NCBI RefSeq assembly: GCF_005239125.1
Contig: NZ_SZYE01000001.1
Coordinates: 23,889-87,888, forward strand
Direction of reading: 5' to 3'
Length of the DNA: 64,000 nucleotides
Source of the DNA: Cellulomonas hominis
Lineage (GTDB): Bacteria > Actinomycetota > Actinomycetes > Actinomycetales > Cellulomonadaceae
In this document: positions 1-8,026 of the stretch, piece after piece
Numbering within the stretch: position 1 is the first letter of the stretch
Layout of the letters: each line of letters opens with the position of its first letter
The notes under the pieces: model-generated
Told to the model about the DNA's origin: nothing
The model's input: only the letters and a program-made list of their open reading frames with translations
The model's database searches: none
Position numbers and translations under genes: made by a program

Positions 1-1
1 C

Positions 2-1153
2 GGCGACGAGCGACGCACCACGATCCTGCCGTTCGACGGCGAGGTGTCCGTCGAGGACCTCATCGCCGAGGAGGAGATGGTCGTCACCATCACCCGCGGC
101 GGCTACGCCAAGCGCACCCGGTCGGACAACTACCGGGCCCAGCGCCGCGGCGGCAAGGGCGTGCGTGGCGCGCAGCTGCGCGAGGACGACATCGTCGACC
201 ACTTCTTCGTGACGACGACGCACCACTGGCTGCTGTTCTTCACCAACCTCGGCCGCGTCTACCGCGCCAAGGCCTACGAGCTGCCCGAGGGCGGCCGCGA
301 CGCCAAGGGCCAGCACGTCGCGAACCTGCTGGCGTTCCAGCCGGGCGAGAAGATCGCCCAGGTCCTGGACCTGCGCGACTACGACCAGGCCGAGTTCCTG
401 GTGCTCGCCACCAAGCGCGGGCTGGTCAAGAAGACCCGCCTGTCGGAGTACGACTCCAACCGTTCAGGCGGCGTCATCGCGATCAACCTGCGCGAGGACG
501 AGGACGGCCAGCCGGACGAGCTGGTGTCGGCCCGCATCGTCGACTCGGTCAACGACCTGATCCTGGTGTCCCGCAAGGGCCAGTCGCTGCGGTTCACGGC
601 CACCGACGAGGCGCTGCGCCCCATGGGCCGCGCGACCTCCGGCGTCACCGGCATGAAGTTCCGCGCCGACGACGAGCTGCTCGCGATGGACGTCGTCCGC
701 GAGGAGGCGTTCCTGTTCACCGTGACCCAGGGCGGCATCGCGAAGCGCACCGCGCTCACCGTGGAGAACTACCGCGTCCAGGGGCGCGGCGGGCTCGGCA
801 TCAAGGTCGCCAACCTGCCCGAGGCGAACGGTGACCTGGTCGGCGCGCTGGTCACGGACGCGGACGACGAGGTGCTGGTCATCATGGAGCGCGGCAAGAT
901 CGTGCGCTCCGCCACGTCCGAGGTGAACGCCACGGGCCGCACGACCCAGGGTGTGATCTTCGCCAAGCCCGACAACGGCGACCGGATCATCGCGGTCGCG
1001 CGCAACATCGAGCGTCACCTCGGTGAGGAGGCGGGTACCGTGGGTGAGACGGGCGAGCCGGACGTGACCACGTCCGCGGCCCTCGAGGACACCAGCGCCA
1101 CCACAGCTCCGGACGCCCCGGTGGCTGACGAGACCTCCGAGGAGGACGCGTGA
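2..1153 (+). CDS. gyrA: DNA gyrase subunit A, C-terminal part (gene begins before the window)
   Basis: This is the last 383 residues of GyrA, the DNA cleavage and wrapping subunit of type II topoisomerase gyrase. The frame is open from base 2 with no true start inside the window, so the N-terminal breakage-reunion domain lies upstream. The visible part is the C-terminal beta-pinwheel that wraps DNA. The GyrA box QRRGGKG is encoded near 130-160, and repeated blade motifs follow, such as RGGLGIK and TTQGVI. The protein ends in an acidic Thr/Ala/Glu-rich tail, common in actinobacterial GyrA. The stop overlaps the next start as GTGA, so the two genes are probably translationally coupled. Gene placement implies oriC is a short distance upstream. 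Confidence 0.97.
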   Translation, partial: GDERRTTILPFDGEVSVEDLIAEEEMVVTITRGGYAKRTRSDNYRAQRRGGKGVRGAQLREDDIVDHFFVTTTHHWLLFFTNLGRVYRAKAYELPEGGRDAKGQHVANLLAFQPGEKIAQVLDLRDYDQAEFLVLATKRGLVKKTRLSEYDSNRSGGVIAINLREDEDGQPDELVSARIVDSVNDLILVSRKGQSLRFTATDEALRPMGRATSGVTGMKFRADDELLAMDVVREEAFLFTVTQGGIAKRTALTVENYRVQGRGGLGIKVANLPEANGDLVGALVTDADDEVLVIMERGKIVRSATSEVNATGRTTQGVIFAKPDNGDRIIAVARNIERHLGEEAGTVGETGEPDVTTSAALEDTSATTAPDAPVADETSEEDA

Positions 1154-1887
1154 GCGACACGCCTCCGTCGATCCCGCCCCGCAAGGGCGACGCCGGCGAC
1201 AAGCCCACGGGCCGCACCGCCACCGAGCAGGCCGAGCGCGCGTCCGCGCCCGCCGCCAAGGCGCCCGCCGCCAAGGCACCGGCCGCGAAGGGCCCGGCGA
1301 CCAAGGCCACCCCCGCCTCCTCGGGCGGGTCCGGGCGCACATCCGCCTCCGCGGCCCCGACGACCACCCAGGAGCCGGTCCGGCCGGCCACGGGCGGGTC
1401 GGCCAAGCCGGCCGCGGCGGGTGCCGCTGCGGCGGGCGCTGCCGCGTCGGGCACCTCGGGCGCGAGCACGGGGACGTCGACCGCCACCGCCGCGCGGCCC
1501 TCCGGGACGTCCGCGCTCACCGGTTCCGGCCCGCGCCGGGTGCGGCTCGCGATCTCGCGCGTCGACCCGTGGTCGGTCATGAAGCTGTCGTTCCTGATGT
1601 CGGTCGCGATCGGCATCATGATCGTCGTCGCGACGGCCGTCGTGTGGATCACGCTCGACTCGCTGCACGTGTTCGCCACGATCAACGACCTGGTGACCGA
1701 GATCCTCGCGGACTCGACCATCGACCTCATGCAGTACGTCGAGTTCGACCGGGTGCTGTCGATCGCCACGCTGGTCGCGGTCGTGGACATCTTCCTCATC
1801 ACGGCGCTCGCGACGATCGGGGCGTTCCTGTACAACATCACGGCCGCTCTGGTCGGCGGCGTGCACGTGACGATGACGGACGAGTGA
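1150..1887 (+). CDS. DUF3566 transmembrane protein
   Basis: A 245-residue membrane protein of the DUF3566 family, found next to gyrA in most actinobacteria. Residues 1-140 are a disordered Ala/Pro/Lys/Thr region with AKAPAAK-type repeats. From about residue 125 comes the conserved domain: [20 protein letters not shown], one membrane helix, a short extracytoplasmic segment, and a second helix. It ends in a [14 protein letters not shown]-like stretch that is the family hallmark. The GTG start overlaps the gyrA stop by 4 nt. The function is not established; a role linked to envelope growth or chromosome organisation is only suggested by its conserved position. Confidence 0.9.
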   Translation: MSDTPPSIPPRKGDAGDKPTGRTATEQAERASAPAAKAPAAKAPAAKGPATKATPASSGGSGRTSASAAPTTTQEPVRPATGGSAKPAAAGAAAAGAAASGTSGASTGTSTATAARPSGTSALTGSGPRRVRLAISRVDPWSVMKLSFLMSVAIGIMIVVATAVVWITLDSLHVFATINDLVTEILADSTIDLMQYVEFDRVLSIATLVAVVDIFLITALATIGAFLYNITAALVGGVHVTMTDE

Positions 1888-1895
1888 CCCCTGGT

Positions 1896-1925
1896 TTGGG
1901 CGGGACGCCCCGGCTGGGGTAGTCT
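1896..1925 (+). promoter_or_regulatory. Probable promoter of tRNA-Ile
   Basis: A -35-like TTGGGC at 1896-1901 and a -10-like TAGTCT at 1920-1925 are separated by 18 bp, about 30 bp before the mature tRNA end. The spacing fits a housekeeping sigma promoter. The same transcript could continue through the DLW-39 gene and tRNA-Ala. Confidence 0.55.
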
Positions 1926-1957
1926 CGACCGGCACGCCAGCGCGCCTGGTGTGCGGA

Positions 1958-2031
1958 GGGCCTATAGCTCAGACGGTTAGAGCGCTTCCCTGATAAGGAA
2001 GAGGTCAGAGGTTCAAGTCCTCTTAGGCCCA
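1958..2031 (+). tRNA. tRNA-Ile (GAT)
   Basis: A cloverleaf can be folded by eye. The acceptor stem is GGGCCTA paired with TAGGCCC. The D arm contains AGCTCAGACGGTTAGAGC. The anticodon stem CTTCC/GGAAG encloses the loop CTGATAA with anticodon GAT, and the T arm carries GTTCAAGTC. The discriminator base is A and the CCA is not encoded. The tRNA-Ile/tRNA-Ala pair after gyrA is a standard actinobacterial arrangement. Confidence 0.97.
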
Positions 2032-2057
2032 CTCCCGAAGACCCGCTGGAGGACTCC

Positions 2058-2177
2058 GTGAAGAAGCTGCTGCTCCTCGTGGCGGTCGCCGCCGCGGGTT
2101 ACGTCCTCTGGACGCGGTACGCCGCCGAGCGCGACGACCGCGACCTGTGGGCCGAGGTCACCGACTCCGTCGAGTAG
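2058..2177 (+). CDS. DLW-39 family small membrane protein
   Basis: A 39-codon gene. It has a GTG start preceded by GGAGGACTCC, one hydrophobic N-terminal helix (KKLLLLVAVAAAGYVLW), and then a charged tail that includes DLW near residues 29-31. Both the length of exactly 39 residues and the DLW motif define the actinobacterial DLW-39 family, which sits between these two tRNA genes. The function is unknown. The gene is easily missed because of its size. Confidence 0.9.
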   Translation: MKKLLLLVAVAAAGYVLWTRYAAERDDRDLWAEVTDSVE

Positions 2178-2248
2178 GACCCGCCCGCACCTCCGCCGCC
2201 GGCAGCGCGACGGAACCTGGTCGCCGCCCCCGGGGCGGACGGCCGCGC

Positions 2249-2324
2249 GGGGCCATGGCGCAATTGGTAGCGCACCTGCTTTGCAAGCAGGGGGTTAGGG
2301 GTTCGAGTCCCCTTGGCTCCACCA
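2249..2324 (+). tRNA. tRNA-Ala (TGC)
   Basis: The acceptor stem GGGGCCA pairs with TGGCTCC and includes the G3:U70 wobble that identifies alanine tRNAs. The anticodon loop TTTGCAA holds TGC. The T arm reads GGTTCGAGTCC. The terminal CCA is encoded at 2322-2324, unlike the neighbouring tRNA-Ile. Confidence 0.97.
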
Positions 2325-2350
2325 CACGGCCGCTGAGCGCGGCCTGATCT

Positions 2351-2422
2351 CGCCGAGATCGGCGGTCCCGCCCGAGATCGGCACTCACAGCCGCCGATCT
2401 CGGCGCGAAGCACCGATCTCGG
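2351..2422. repeat. Four-box palindromic repeat, copy 1
   Basis: Two GAGATCGG boxes at 2355 and 2374 are followed by two inverted CCGATCTC boxes at 2394 and 2413, so box starts are spaced 19, 20 and 19 bp. Two more copies with identical geometry lie near 9.7 kb and 10.9 kb. This copy overlaps the 3' end of the AraC-family gene and encodes its last dozen or so residues. The two halves can pair into a nested hairpin or cruciform. Confidence 0.85.
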
Positions 2423-3257
2423 GCTCGTAGGCGTCCAGCACCGACGTGGACGCCCCCGCGGCCCGGTACCGCCCCGGCGTCATGCCGACGAGCGGGGTGA
2501 ACTGCTCGATGAACTGGCTCGTCGTCGCCCAGCCGCAGGCGGCCGCGGTGTCGGTGACGCGCGCACCGCCGGCGAGCAGCACGAGCGCCCGATGCACGCG
2601 GAGCTGCAGGCGCCACTGCCGGTACCCCATCCCGGTCTCCGCGCGGAACAGCCGGCTGAGGGTCCGTGCACCGACCCCGACGGCCGCGGCGGCGTCCTCG
2701 AGGGACATGGGCGCGGAGAGGTCGGCGTCGACGAGCCGGGCGACGGCCCGCAGGCGCCGGTCACGGGGCTCCGGCAGGTGGAGGGGCTGCTCCGGGACGG
2801 CCGTCGCCTCGTCGACCACCACGCGCAGGAGGTGCGCTCGCGCGGCGGCCGACCGCGGGCGCCCGGCGGTGGCGGCGAGGACCGCCTCCCGGGCGAGCGG
2901 CGAGGCGACGAGGACCGCCGGCCGTTCGGGCAGCTCCGCCGCGAGGGCGTCCGCCAGGTACACGATGCGCATGTCGGTGCGCCCGTGCGCGCGGTGCCGG
3001 TGGACGAAGCCCGCGGGGACCCACGTGAGCCGGTTCGCCGGCGCGATCCACGTCCCGTGCTCCGTGATCAGGGAGAGCACCCCGGAGGCGGCGTGGACGA
3101 GGTGCCCCTGGCGGTGCGCGTGGTCCGGCGTGACCGCCGCGTGCTCGACGAGGAACGCCCCCGCCGTCGCGCTCCCGGCGTGGCCGCCGTCCTGCCCCCG
3201 CGCCTCGGACTCCAGGAGGGCCGTCCAGCCGGGCGCATGGCGAGAAACAGACATCAC
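2385..3257 (-). CDS. AraC-family transcriptional regulator
   Basis: A 290-residue regulator. The N-terminal half is a cupin-type sensor (HAHRQGHLVHAASGVLSL and WVPAGFVHRHRAHG are typical). The C-terminal half is a two-HTH AraC domain with LEDAAAAVGVGARTLSRLFR for the first helix pair and FIEQFTPLVGMTPGRYR as the family signature. The start is GTG at 3257 or ATG at 3254. TAGAGT on the same strand lies just upstream and there is no Shine-Dalgarno, so the mRNA may be leaderless. The stop and C-terminal tail fall inside the palindromic repeat. The ligand cannot be told. Confidence 0.9.
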   Translation of the reverse strand: MMSVSRHAPGWTALLESEARGQDGGHAGSATAGAFLVEHAAVTPDHAHRQGHLVHAASGVLSLITEHGTWIAPANRLTWVPAGFVHRHRAHGRTDMRIVYLADALAAELPERPAVLVASPLAREAVLAATAGRPRSAAARAHLLRVVVDEATAVPEQPLHLPEPRDRRLRAVARLVDADLSAPMSLEDAAAAVGVGARTLSRLFRAETGMGYRQWRLQLRVHRALVLLAGGARVTDTAAACGWATTSQFIEQFTPLVGMTPGRYRAAGASTSVLDAYEPEIGASRRDRRL

Positions 3258-3308
3258 CGGGCACTCTACGTGTTCCGCGCCGCGCAGCGGGCGCTGTCTA
3301 CTCGGGGC

Positions 3309-3371
3309 ATGACCACGACCTGCACCCCCACCTCGGCCGCCCAGCTGCTCCGGGACGAGGTGGCGGCATGA
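3309..3371 (+). CDS. Possible 20-residue upstream ORF before the Usp gene
   Basis: ATG at 3309 opens a 20-codon frame (MTTTCTPTSAAQLL...) whose TGA overlaps the ATG of the universal stress gene. It could be a short coupled leader peptide. Neither codon statistics nor homology can be judged at this length, so it may be chance. Confidence 0.25.
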   Translation: MTTTCTPTSAAQLLRDEVAA

Positions 3372-3808
3372 GCCTGCGGAGCATCGTCGTCGGCGTCGAC
3401 GGGGGCGAGAAGTCGTCCCGCGCGCTGGCCTTCAGCCTGGGCCTCGCCGGACGGGAGGCCGCCACGCTCAGCGTCTGCTACGTCCGTCCACCGGTGCCCT
3501 GGACGTCGTTCGCGCTGACGTCGATGTCGATGTTCTGCTGGGACGTCGGCGCGCTGGTGCACGCCTCGCACGACCACGTGGCGGCGGAGGTCGCCGCGGA
3601 GGCGTCCGACGCCTTCGCCCGCACCGGCGTCCGCGGCCAGCTCGTCCTGCGGAGCGGGGACGTGGTGGGGGAGCTCGCCGAGCTCGCCCGGGTCCGGGAG
3701 GCCGACCTGGTCGTGGTGGGTCGGTCCCGGCGCCTCGGGGGAGGCCGGTTCTCCGCCGCCCGCCGCCTCACGGACGGGTACCGGCGAGCGCTGCTCATCG
3801 CCTCGTAG
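3368..3808 (+). CDS. Universal stress protein (UspA) family, single domain
   Basis: A 146-residue cytoplasmic protein with the Usp fold. The N-terminal strand IVVGVDGGEKSSRAL starts the nucleotide-binding region, and VRRADLVVVGRSRRLGGG-like sequence (ADLVVVGRSRRLGGGRFS) near residues 115-130 is a partly degenerate version of the usual G-x2-G-x9-G-S/T ATP loop. GGACGAGG precedes the start by about 8 nt. The gene is divergent from the AraC regulator and ends at a strong hairpin. The ligand and role are not inferable beyond general stress. Confidence 0.85.
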   Translation: MSLRSIVVGVDGGEKSSRALAFSLGLAGREAATLSVCYVRPPVPWTSFALTSMSMFCWDVGALVHASHDHVAAEVAAEASDAFARTGVRGQLVLRSGDVVGELAELARVREADLVVVGRSRRLGGGRFSAARRLTDGYRRALLIAS

Positions 3809-3891
3809 CGGGTCCGCGCCCGCGCGCGGTCCTCCCGCGGCGGACCGGGACCGAGGACCCCCGGCGACGGCACGGCACAGGCCCCGCGACG

Positions 3892-3932
3892 GACGACGGC
3901 CCGGCCCCCTCTCGGGGAGCCGGGCCGTCGTC
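3892..3932. terminator. Bidirectional intrinsic terminator
   Basis: Perfect 14-bp inverted repeat: arms GACGACGGCCCGGC at 3892-3905 and its complement at 3919-3932. It lies between the convergent Usp gene and the coiled-coil membrane protein gene, so it can stop both transcripts. Confidence 0.8.
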
Positions 3933-3944
3933 GTCGAGCGGGGG

Positions 3945-4871
3945 TCAGACGGTCGGGGTGCCGCCCTCGGTGCCCTCGGTCGCGCCGCCCTCGGCCGGCG
4001 TGTCCGGCTTCTTGGGGGCCGCGCGGCGCGGGGTCGCCTTCTTGGCGGCCTCGGTGACCTTCTCGGTCGCCTCGGCGACGCGCTCCTCGGCGGCCTCGCG
4101 GACCTCCGCGACGCGCTCCGCGGCCTTGTGGGTGGCCTCGCGGCCCCGGGCCACGGCCTCGCCGGCGGCCTGGCCGACCGCGTCCGCGGCGTCGCCCGCG
4201 CGGGAGCGGAGCTGGTCGCCGGCGGGCGCCTCGGGCTCCCACGGCTCGGCCCACGGGTCCGTGGTGGTCCGGGAGCGGGTCCAGGCGAACACCGCGGCGC
4301 CCGCGCCGAGGAGCGTCGCGACCAGGAAGAAGCGCTTGGCGCCCTTGTGCTGCTTCTTGTCCGCCTTCTTGGCGGCGGCAGCGGCGGCGGCCGCAGCGGC
4401 GGCGGCGCGCGCCTTCTTCTTGCCCGCCTCCTTGTCCGCGACGTGCTCGACGGCCGAGCCGGCACGCTCGGCGGCCTCGTTGACCGCCTGCACGAGCTTG
4501 GGCAGCAGGTCGTCGACGAGCTTGTCGTGCGCGGTGTCGATCACCGGGCTGGCCTTCTCGGCCGCCTTCTCGACCCGCGGCGCCGCCGCCTTGACGCTCT
4601 CCTTGTACAGGTGGTCGATGCGCGGGATGAGCCACTCGACCGCCGCCTCGACGCGCGGCTGGGTCCACTCGACCGCCTGCTCGGCGGCGCCCTTGGCCAG
4701 GACGGCCGCCTCGCCGGCCTGCACCTTCGCGGTCGCGGCGAGCTTGCCGGCGCCGTCGGCGGCCTTGCTGCCCGCCTCCGCGAGGGCCGCGGCTGCCTGG
4801 CCCTTGAGGCGCTCGGACGTCAGGTGGTCGGTGACGGCTTCGATCTTGCTCCGTCGGGTCAGGAACGCCAT
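3945..4871 (-). CDS. Ala/Lys-rich coiled-coil membrane protein (DUF5324-like)
   Basis: A 308-residue protein composed mainly of amphipathic Ala/Lys/Glu helices. The N-terminal region (about 1-200) has AEKA/AAKA periodicity, one transmembrane helix follows (FFLVATLLGAGAAVFAW), then DPWAEPWEPE, a second helical AERVAEVREAAEERVAEATEK repeat region, and a Pro/Thr/Gly tail. The layout recalls DUF5324 proteins that sit beside the cyclophilin gene in other actinobacteria; this match is from memory. The ATG at 4871 is preceded by CAGGAGAG. It probably associates with the inner membrane. The function is unknown. Confidence 0.75.
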   Translation of the reverse strand: MAFLTRRSKIEAVTDHLTSERLKGQAAAALAEAGSKAADGAGKLAATAKVQAGEAAVLAKGAAEQAVEWTQPRVEAAVEWLIPRIDHLYKESVKAAAPRVEKAAEKASPVIDTAHDKLVDDLLPKLVQAVNEAAERAGSAVEHVADKEAGKKKARAAAAAAAAAAAAKKADKKQHKGAKRFFLVATLLGAGAAVFAWTRSRTTTDPWAEPWEPEAPAGDQLRSRAGDAADAVGQAAGEAVARGREATHKAAERVAEVREAAEERVAEATEKVTEAAKKATPRRAAPKKPDTPAEGGATEGTEGGTPTV

Positions 4872-5020
4872 GTCCACACTCTCCTGCTCGGGCTGGTCAG
4901 GTGACCTCCCACTCTGCCACCGTCCGGCCTTCCGCGCAGGTGGCAGACGTGTGTTCGTCCCGCGTGAACACGCCATCCTCACCGGGTCACCGCCTCGTGG
5001 ACCGTGACAGGATGACGGGC

Positions 5021-5563
5021 ATGCGAGCGACCCTGCACACCAACCGTGGCGACATCCGCCTGGAGCTGTTCGAGAACCACGCCCCGAAGACCGTGGAGAA
5101 CTTCCGCGGCCTCGCGACGGGTGAGAAGGAGTGGACCGACCCGGCGACGGGCGAGACCCGCACCGGCGCCCCGCTCTACGACGGCGTCATCTTCCACCGC
5201 GTCATCGACGGCTTCATGATCCAGGGCGGCGACCCGCTCGGTCGTGGCACCGGCGGCCCCGGCTACACCTTCGACGACGAGATCCACCCCGAGCTGCGCT
5301 TCTCCGAGCCGTACCTGCTCGCGATGGCGAACGCCGGCCTGCGCCGCGACCCCATCACCGGCCAGGTGGGCGGCACGAACGGCTCGCAGTTCTTCATCAC
5401 CGTGACCGAGACGCCGCACCTCAACGGCAAGCACACGATCTTCGGCAAGGTCCTGGACGACGAGAGCCGCGCGGTCGTGGACGCGATCGCCACCACGCGC
5501 ACCCGCCCGGGCGACCGCCCGGTCGAGGACGTGGTGATCGAGTCGGTCTCGTTCGAGTCCTGA
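5021..5563 (+). CDS. Cytoplasmic cyclophilin-type peptidyl-prolyl cis-trans isomerase
   Basis: A 180-residue cyclophilin with no signal peptide. It isomerises X-Pro peptide bonds during folding. Hallmarks in order are FHRVIDGFMIQGGD, GTNGSQFFIT, and LNGKHTIFGKV. Catalytic Arg (FHRVI) and the Phe and His residues of the proline pocket are present. The start at 5021 is preferred over the in-frame ATG at 5012 because CAGGAT ends 7 nt upstream and no Shine-Dalgarno is seen, as in many genes of this window. The gene is upstream of the rhomboid gene, its usual actinobacterial place (Ppi near crgA). Confidence 0.95.
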   Translation: MRATLHTNRGDIRLELFENHAPKTVENFRGLATGEKEWTDPATGETRTGAPLYDGVIFHRVIDGFMIQGGDPLGRGTGGPGYTFDDEIHPELRFSEPYLLAMANAGLRRDPITGQVGGTNGSQFFITVTETPHLNGKHTIFGKVLDDESRAVVDAIATTRTRPGDRPVEDVVIESVSFES

Positions 5564-5570
5564 CGCCTCG

Positions 5571-6422
5571 ATGACCCAACCGCAGCCGGGCCCCGCGCCC
5601 ACCCCGCCCCCCGTCTGCCCGCGGCACCCCGACCGCATCGCGTACGTGCGGTGCCAGCGGTGCGGCCGGCCGGCGTGCCCGGAGTGCCAGCGCCCGGCTG
5701 CGGTGGGCATCCAGTGCGTCGACTGCGTGCGCGAGGGGCAGCGCGCGCAGCGCCCCGCCCGCACCGCGTTCGGCGGCCGCGTCGCCGGCGGCCGTCCCGT
5801 CGTCACGCTCACCCTGATCGGGCTGTGCGTGGCGAGCTACGTGCTCCAGCAGGTCAGCGACCGCTGGACGATCGACCTCGCGTTCGTGCCGTTCCTCGGC
5901 GAGACGGAGCCGTGGCGGTTCCTCACCTCGGCGTTCCTGCACTCGCCCAGCAGCCTGTTCCACATCCTGTTCAACATGGTGGCGCTCTGGTCGGTCGGGC
6001 CGTTCCTCGAGGCCTCGTTCGGGCGCTGGCGGTTCCTGGCGCTGTACCTGCTCAGCGCCATCGGCGGGTCCGTGATGTTCCTGCTGCTGGCGACCCCGTA
6101 CTCGGCGTCCTGGTTCACCGTGCTGGTGGGCGCCTCCGGCGCGGTGTTCGGCCTGTTCGGGGCCGTGCTGGTCGTGCTGCGCCGGGTCGGCCGGTCCGCC
6201 GGCGGCATCGTCGGCGTGCTCCTGATCAACGCGGTGCTGGGCTTCGTGCTCCCCGGCGTCGCCTGGCAGGCGCACCTGGGCGGCCTGGTGGTGGGCGCCG
6301 CGCTCGGCGCGGCCTTCGCCTACGCCCCGCGGGAGCGGCGCACGGTGGTCGCCGTCGGGTCGTGCGTGGCGGTCGCCGTGCTGCTCGTGGGGGCCGCCCT
6401 GGTGACCTACGCGGGGGTCTGA
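5571..6422 (+). CDS. Rhomboid intramembrane serine protease with N-terminal zinc-finger
   Basis: A 283-residue protein. Residues 16-55 hold a B-box-like cluster of Cys/His (CPRHPDR, CQRCGRPACPEC, CVDC), which probably binds zinc. Six membrane helices follow. The catalytic serine is in GASGAVFGLFG and the catalytic histidine in HLGGLVVGAALG, so the Ser-His dyad is intact. It cleaves membrane proteins within the bilayer; its substrate here is unknown. The gene starts 7 bp after the cyclophilin stop, so both are probably co-transcribed. Confidence 0.92.
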   Translation: MTQPQPGPAPTPPPVCPRHPDRIAYVRCQRCGRPACPECQRPAAVGIQCVDCVREGQRAQRPARTAFGGRVAGGRPVVTLTLIGLCVASYVLQQVSDRWTIDLAFVPFLGETEPWRFLTSAFLHSPSSLFHILFNMVALWSVGPFLEASFGRWRFLALYLLSAIGGSVMFLLLATPYSASWFTVLVGASGAVFGLFGAVLVVLRRVGRSAGGIVGVLLINAVLGFVLPGVAWQAHLGGLVVGAALGAAFAYAPRERRTVVAVGSCVAVAVLLVGAALVTYAGV

Positions 6423-6448
6423 GGTCGATCCCCAGCGTTGCTCACAGG

Positions 6449-6478
6449 TGTGGAATTACACCCGTGTAGTTATCCACA
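6449..6478. promoter_or_regulatory. Nested dyad containing a consensus DnaA box
   Basis: A TGTGGA ... TCCACA outer pair encloses a TACAC-CC-GTGTA inner pair. The right end is TTATCCACA (6470-6478), the exact consensus DnaA box. It lies in the 257-bp rhomboid-crgA spacer. Downstream are a CCCCGAT/ATCGGGG hairpin (6514-6540) and three CTGGGGAC repeats. Site function is inferred. Confidence 0.5.
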
Positions 6479-6679
6479 GGGTTGTGCACCGCTGGGGACA
6501 CGGGGCCCGATCGCCCCGATCTTCCGCGAGAACATCGGGGGACGCACTGGGGACAACCCCGCCCGGCCTGGGGACGACGGGGGTGCGCCGCCGCGGCGGG
6601 GGACCGGCACGGCCCGCACGCCGGGCGGCGCGGACGCGGGACCGGACGACGGCGGCGTCGACCGGGTCCCGGCGCCCGG

Positions 6680-6928
6680 TCACTTCCAGCGCGTGGCCAT
6701 CCCGAGCCCGACCAGCGCGAACGCGAAGCCGATGGCGAGGTTCCACGAGCCGATGCCCGGGATCGGGTAGCCGAAGTTCGTCAGGTAGGTCACGACGATC
6801 CACAGCAGGCCCGCGACGAGCAGGCCGCCCAGCACGGGGACGAACCACGGCGGGTTCACCGTGGGGCCGGAGGGGCGCTCGGTGGGCGCGGTGTAGTGCG
6901 ACTTCTGCCGCGTCCTGGACTTGGGCAC
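6680..6928 (-). CDS. crgA: Cell division protein CrgA
   Basis: An 82-residue membrane protein that coordinates divisome assembly (FtsZ, PBPs) in actinobacteria. PKSR at the N-terminus, the NPPWFVPVLGGLLVAGLLWIV helix, the PIPGIGSWNLAIGF loop plus second helix, and a closing TRWK are all family hallmarks. The GTG at 6928 has CAGGAG upstream. It lies in its usual place beside DUF881, sortase and pabA. Confidence 0.96.
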   Translation of the reverse strand: MPKSRTRQKSHYTAPTERPSGPTVNPPWFVPVLGGLLVAGLLWIVVTYLTNFGYPIPGIGSWNLAIGFAFALVGLGMATRWK

Positions 6929-7042
6929 GGGATGCTCCTGACGTCGACCGTCTGGCTCGGCGGATCTCGCCCGCGCCGCGCAGCGGACGCGCGCACGGAC
7001 CCGCGTGGACGTGGCCTAGCGTAGTGGGGAAGACCGAGGGGG

Positions 7043-8026
7043 ATGAGCGTGCCCGAGCAGCACCCTGAGCGGCGGGCCCACGGGGTCCACGCGGCGCCGG
7101 ACGCGGCAGACGCGCCGGCCGTCCCGGGCGTGCCCGCGGCGGCCCCGGAGCCGTCCGGGCCAGCCGAGCCGTCGGCGCGCCTGCGGGCCGCGCGGGAGCA
7201 CGCGCAGCACCGCATCCAGCGGCACCGCCGGGGCCGCGCCCTGCGGGGGACGCTCTCGATCGGCCTGGTCATGGCGCTGGCCGGTGCCCTGTTCACGGCG
7301 AACGCCCGGCTCGCCAGCGGGACCGACACCCGGCAGCCCCAGGACCTCGCCGGGCTCCAGTCGAACGAGGACACCCGCCGGGAGCGCCTGGCCGACCAGG
7401 TCGCGGCGCTGCGGTCCGAGGTCGACGCCCTCACCCAGCAGCAGACCGACTCGGTGGGGCTCGAGTGGCAGTCCGCGGGCGAGGCGTTCGACATCGCCTC
7501 GGGCAAGGTCGCCGTGACCGGCACCGGCATCACGGTCAGCCTGGACGACGCGCCGGCCGACGGACCCCGCCCCGCCGGCACCGGGCCGGACGACCTGGTC
7601 GTCCACCAGCAGGACCTGCAGGCGGTCATCAACGCGCTGTGGGCCGGGGGAGCGGAGGCGATGGCCCTCATGGACCAGCGCGTCATCTCGACCAGCGCCT
7701 TCCAGTGCATCGGCAACGTGCTGTCGCTGCAGGGCCGCCGGTACTCGCCGCCCTACGTCGTCACCGCCGTCGGCGACCCGGAGGACCTGCTGGACGCGCT
7801 CGCGACCGACCCCGCCGTGCGCGCCTACCGGTCGTGGGTCGACGCCGTGGGGCTCGGGTACGAGGTCACCCGCCCGGACCAGGGCGTCCGGGTGCCCGCC
7901 TACGATGGCGCCGTCGACATGCGGTACGCCAGCGTCCCCCCCGGCACGGAGGTCCTCCCGGGGCTCGTCGCCGAGGACGGCACGGCGACCAGCACCGGCG
8001 CGCGACGGGAGGGCACCGAGGGATGA
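7043..8026 (+). CDS. DUF881 family protein
   Basis: A 327-residue membrane-anchored protein. Residues 1-70 are a Pro/Ala-rich cytoplasmic segment, then one membrane helix near 70-90, a coiled coil (ERLADQVAALRSEVDALTQQQ) and the DUF881 domain with VTGTGITVSLDD, DLVVHQQDLQAVINALW and AEAMALMDQRVISTSA, which are typical. The family is linked to cell-division loci. The stop overlaps the sortase start (ATGA), so the two are coupled. The molecular function is unknown. Confidence 0.92.
   Translation: MSVPEQHPERRAHGVHAAPDAADAPAVPGVPAAAPEPSGPAEPSARLRAAREHAQHRIQRHRRGRALRGTLSIGLVMALAGALFTANARLASGTDTRQPQDLAGLQSNEDTRRERLADQVAALRSEVDALTQQQTDSVGLEWQSAGEAFDIASGKVAVTGTGITVSLDDAPADGPRPAGTGPDDLVVHQQDLQAVINALWAGGAEAMALMDQRVISTSAFQCIGNVLSLQGRRYSPPYVVTAVGDPEDLLDALATDPAVRAYRSWVDAVGLGYEVTRPDQGVRVPAYDGAVDMRYASVPPGTEVLPGLVAEDGTATSTGARREGTEG

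Noticed and set aside
5012-5020. Cyclophilin start at the earlier ATG 5012
   Set aside because: The -10-like CAGGAT would overlap this codon; starting at 5021 fits both the family N-terminus and the 7-nt leaderless spacing.
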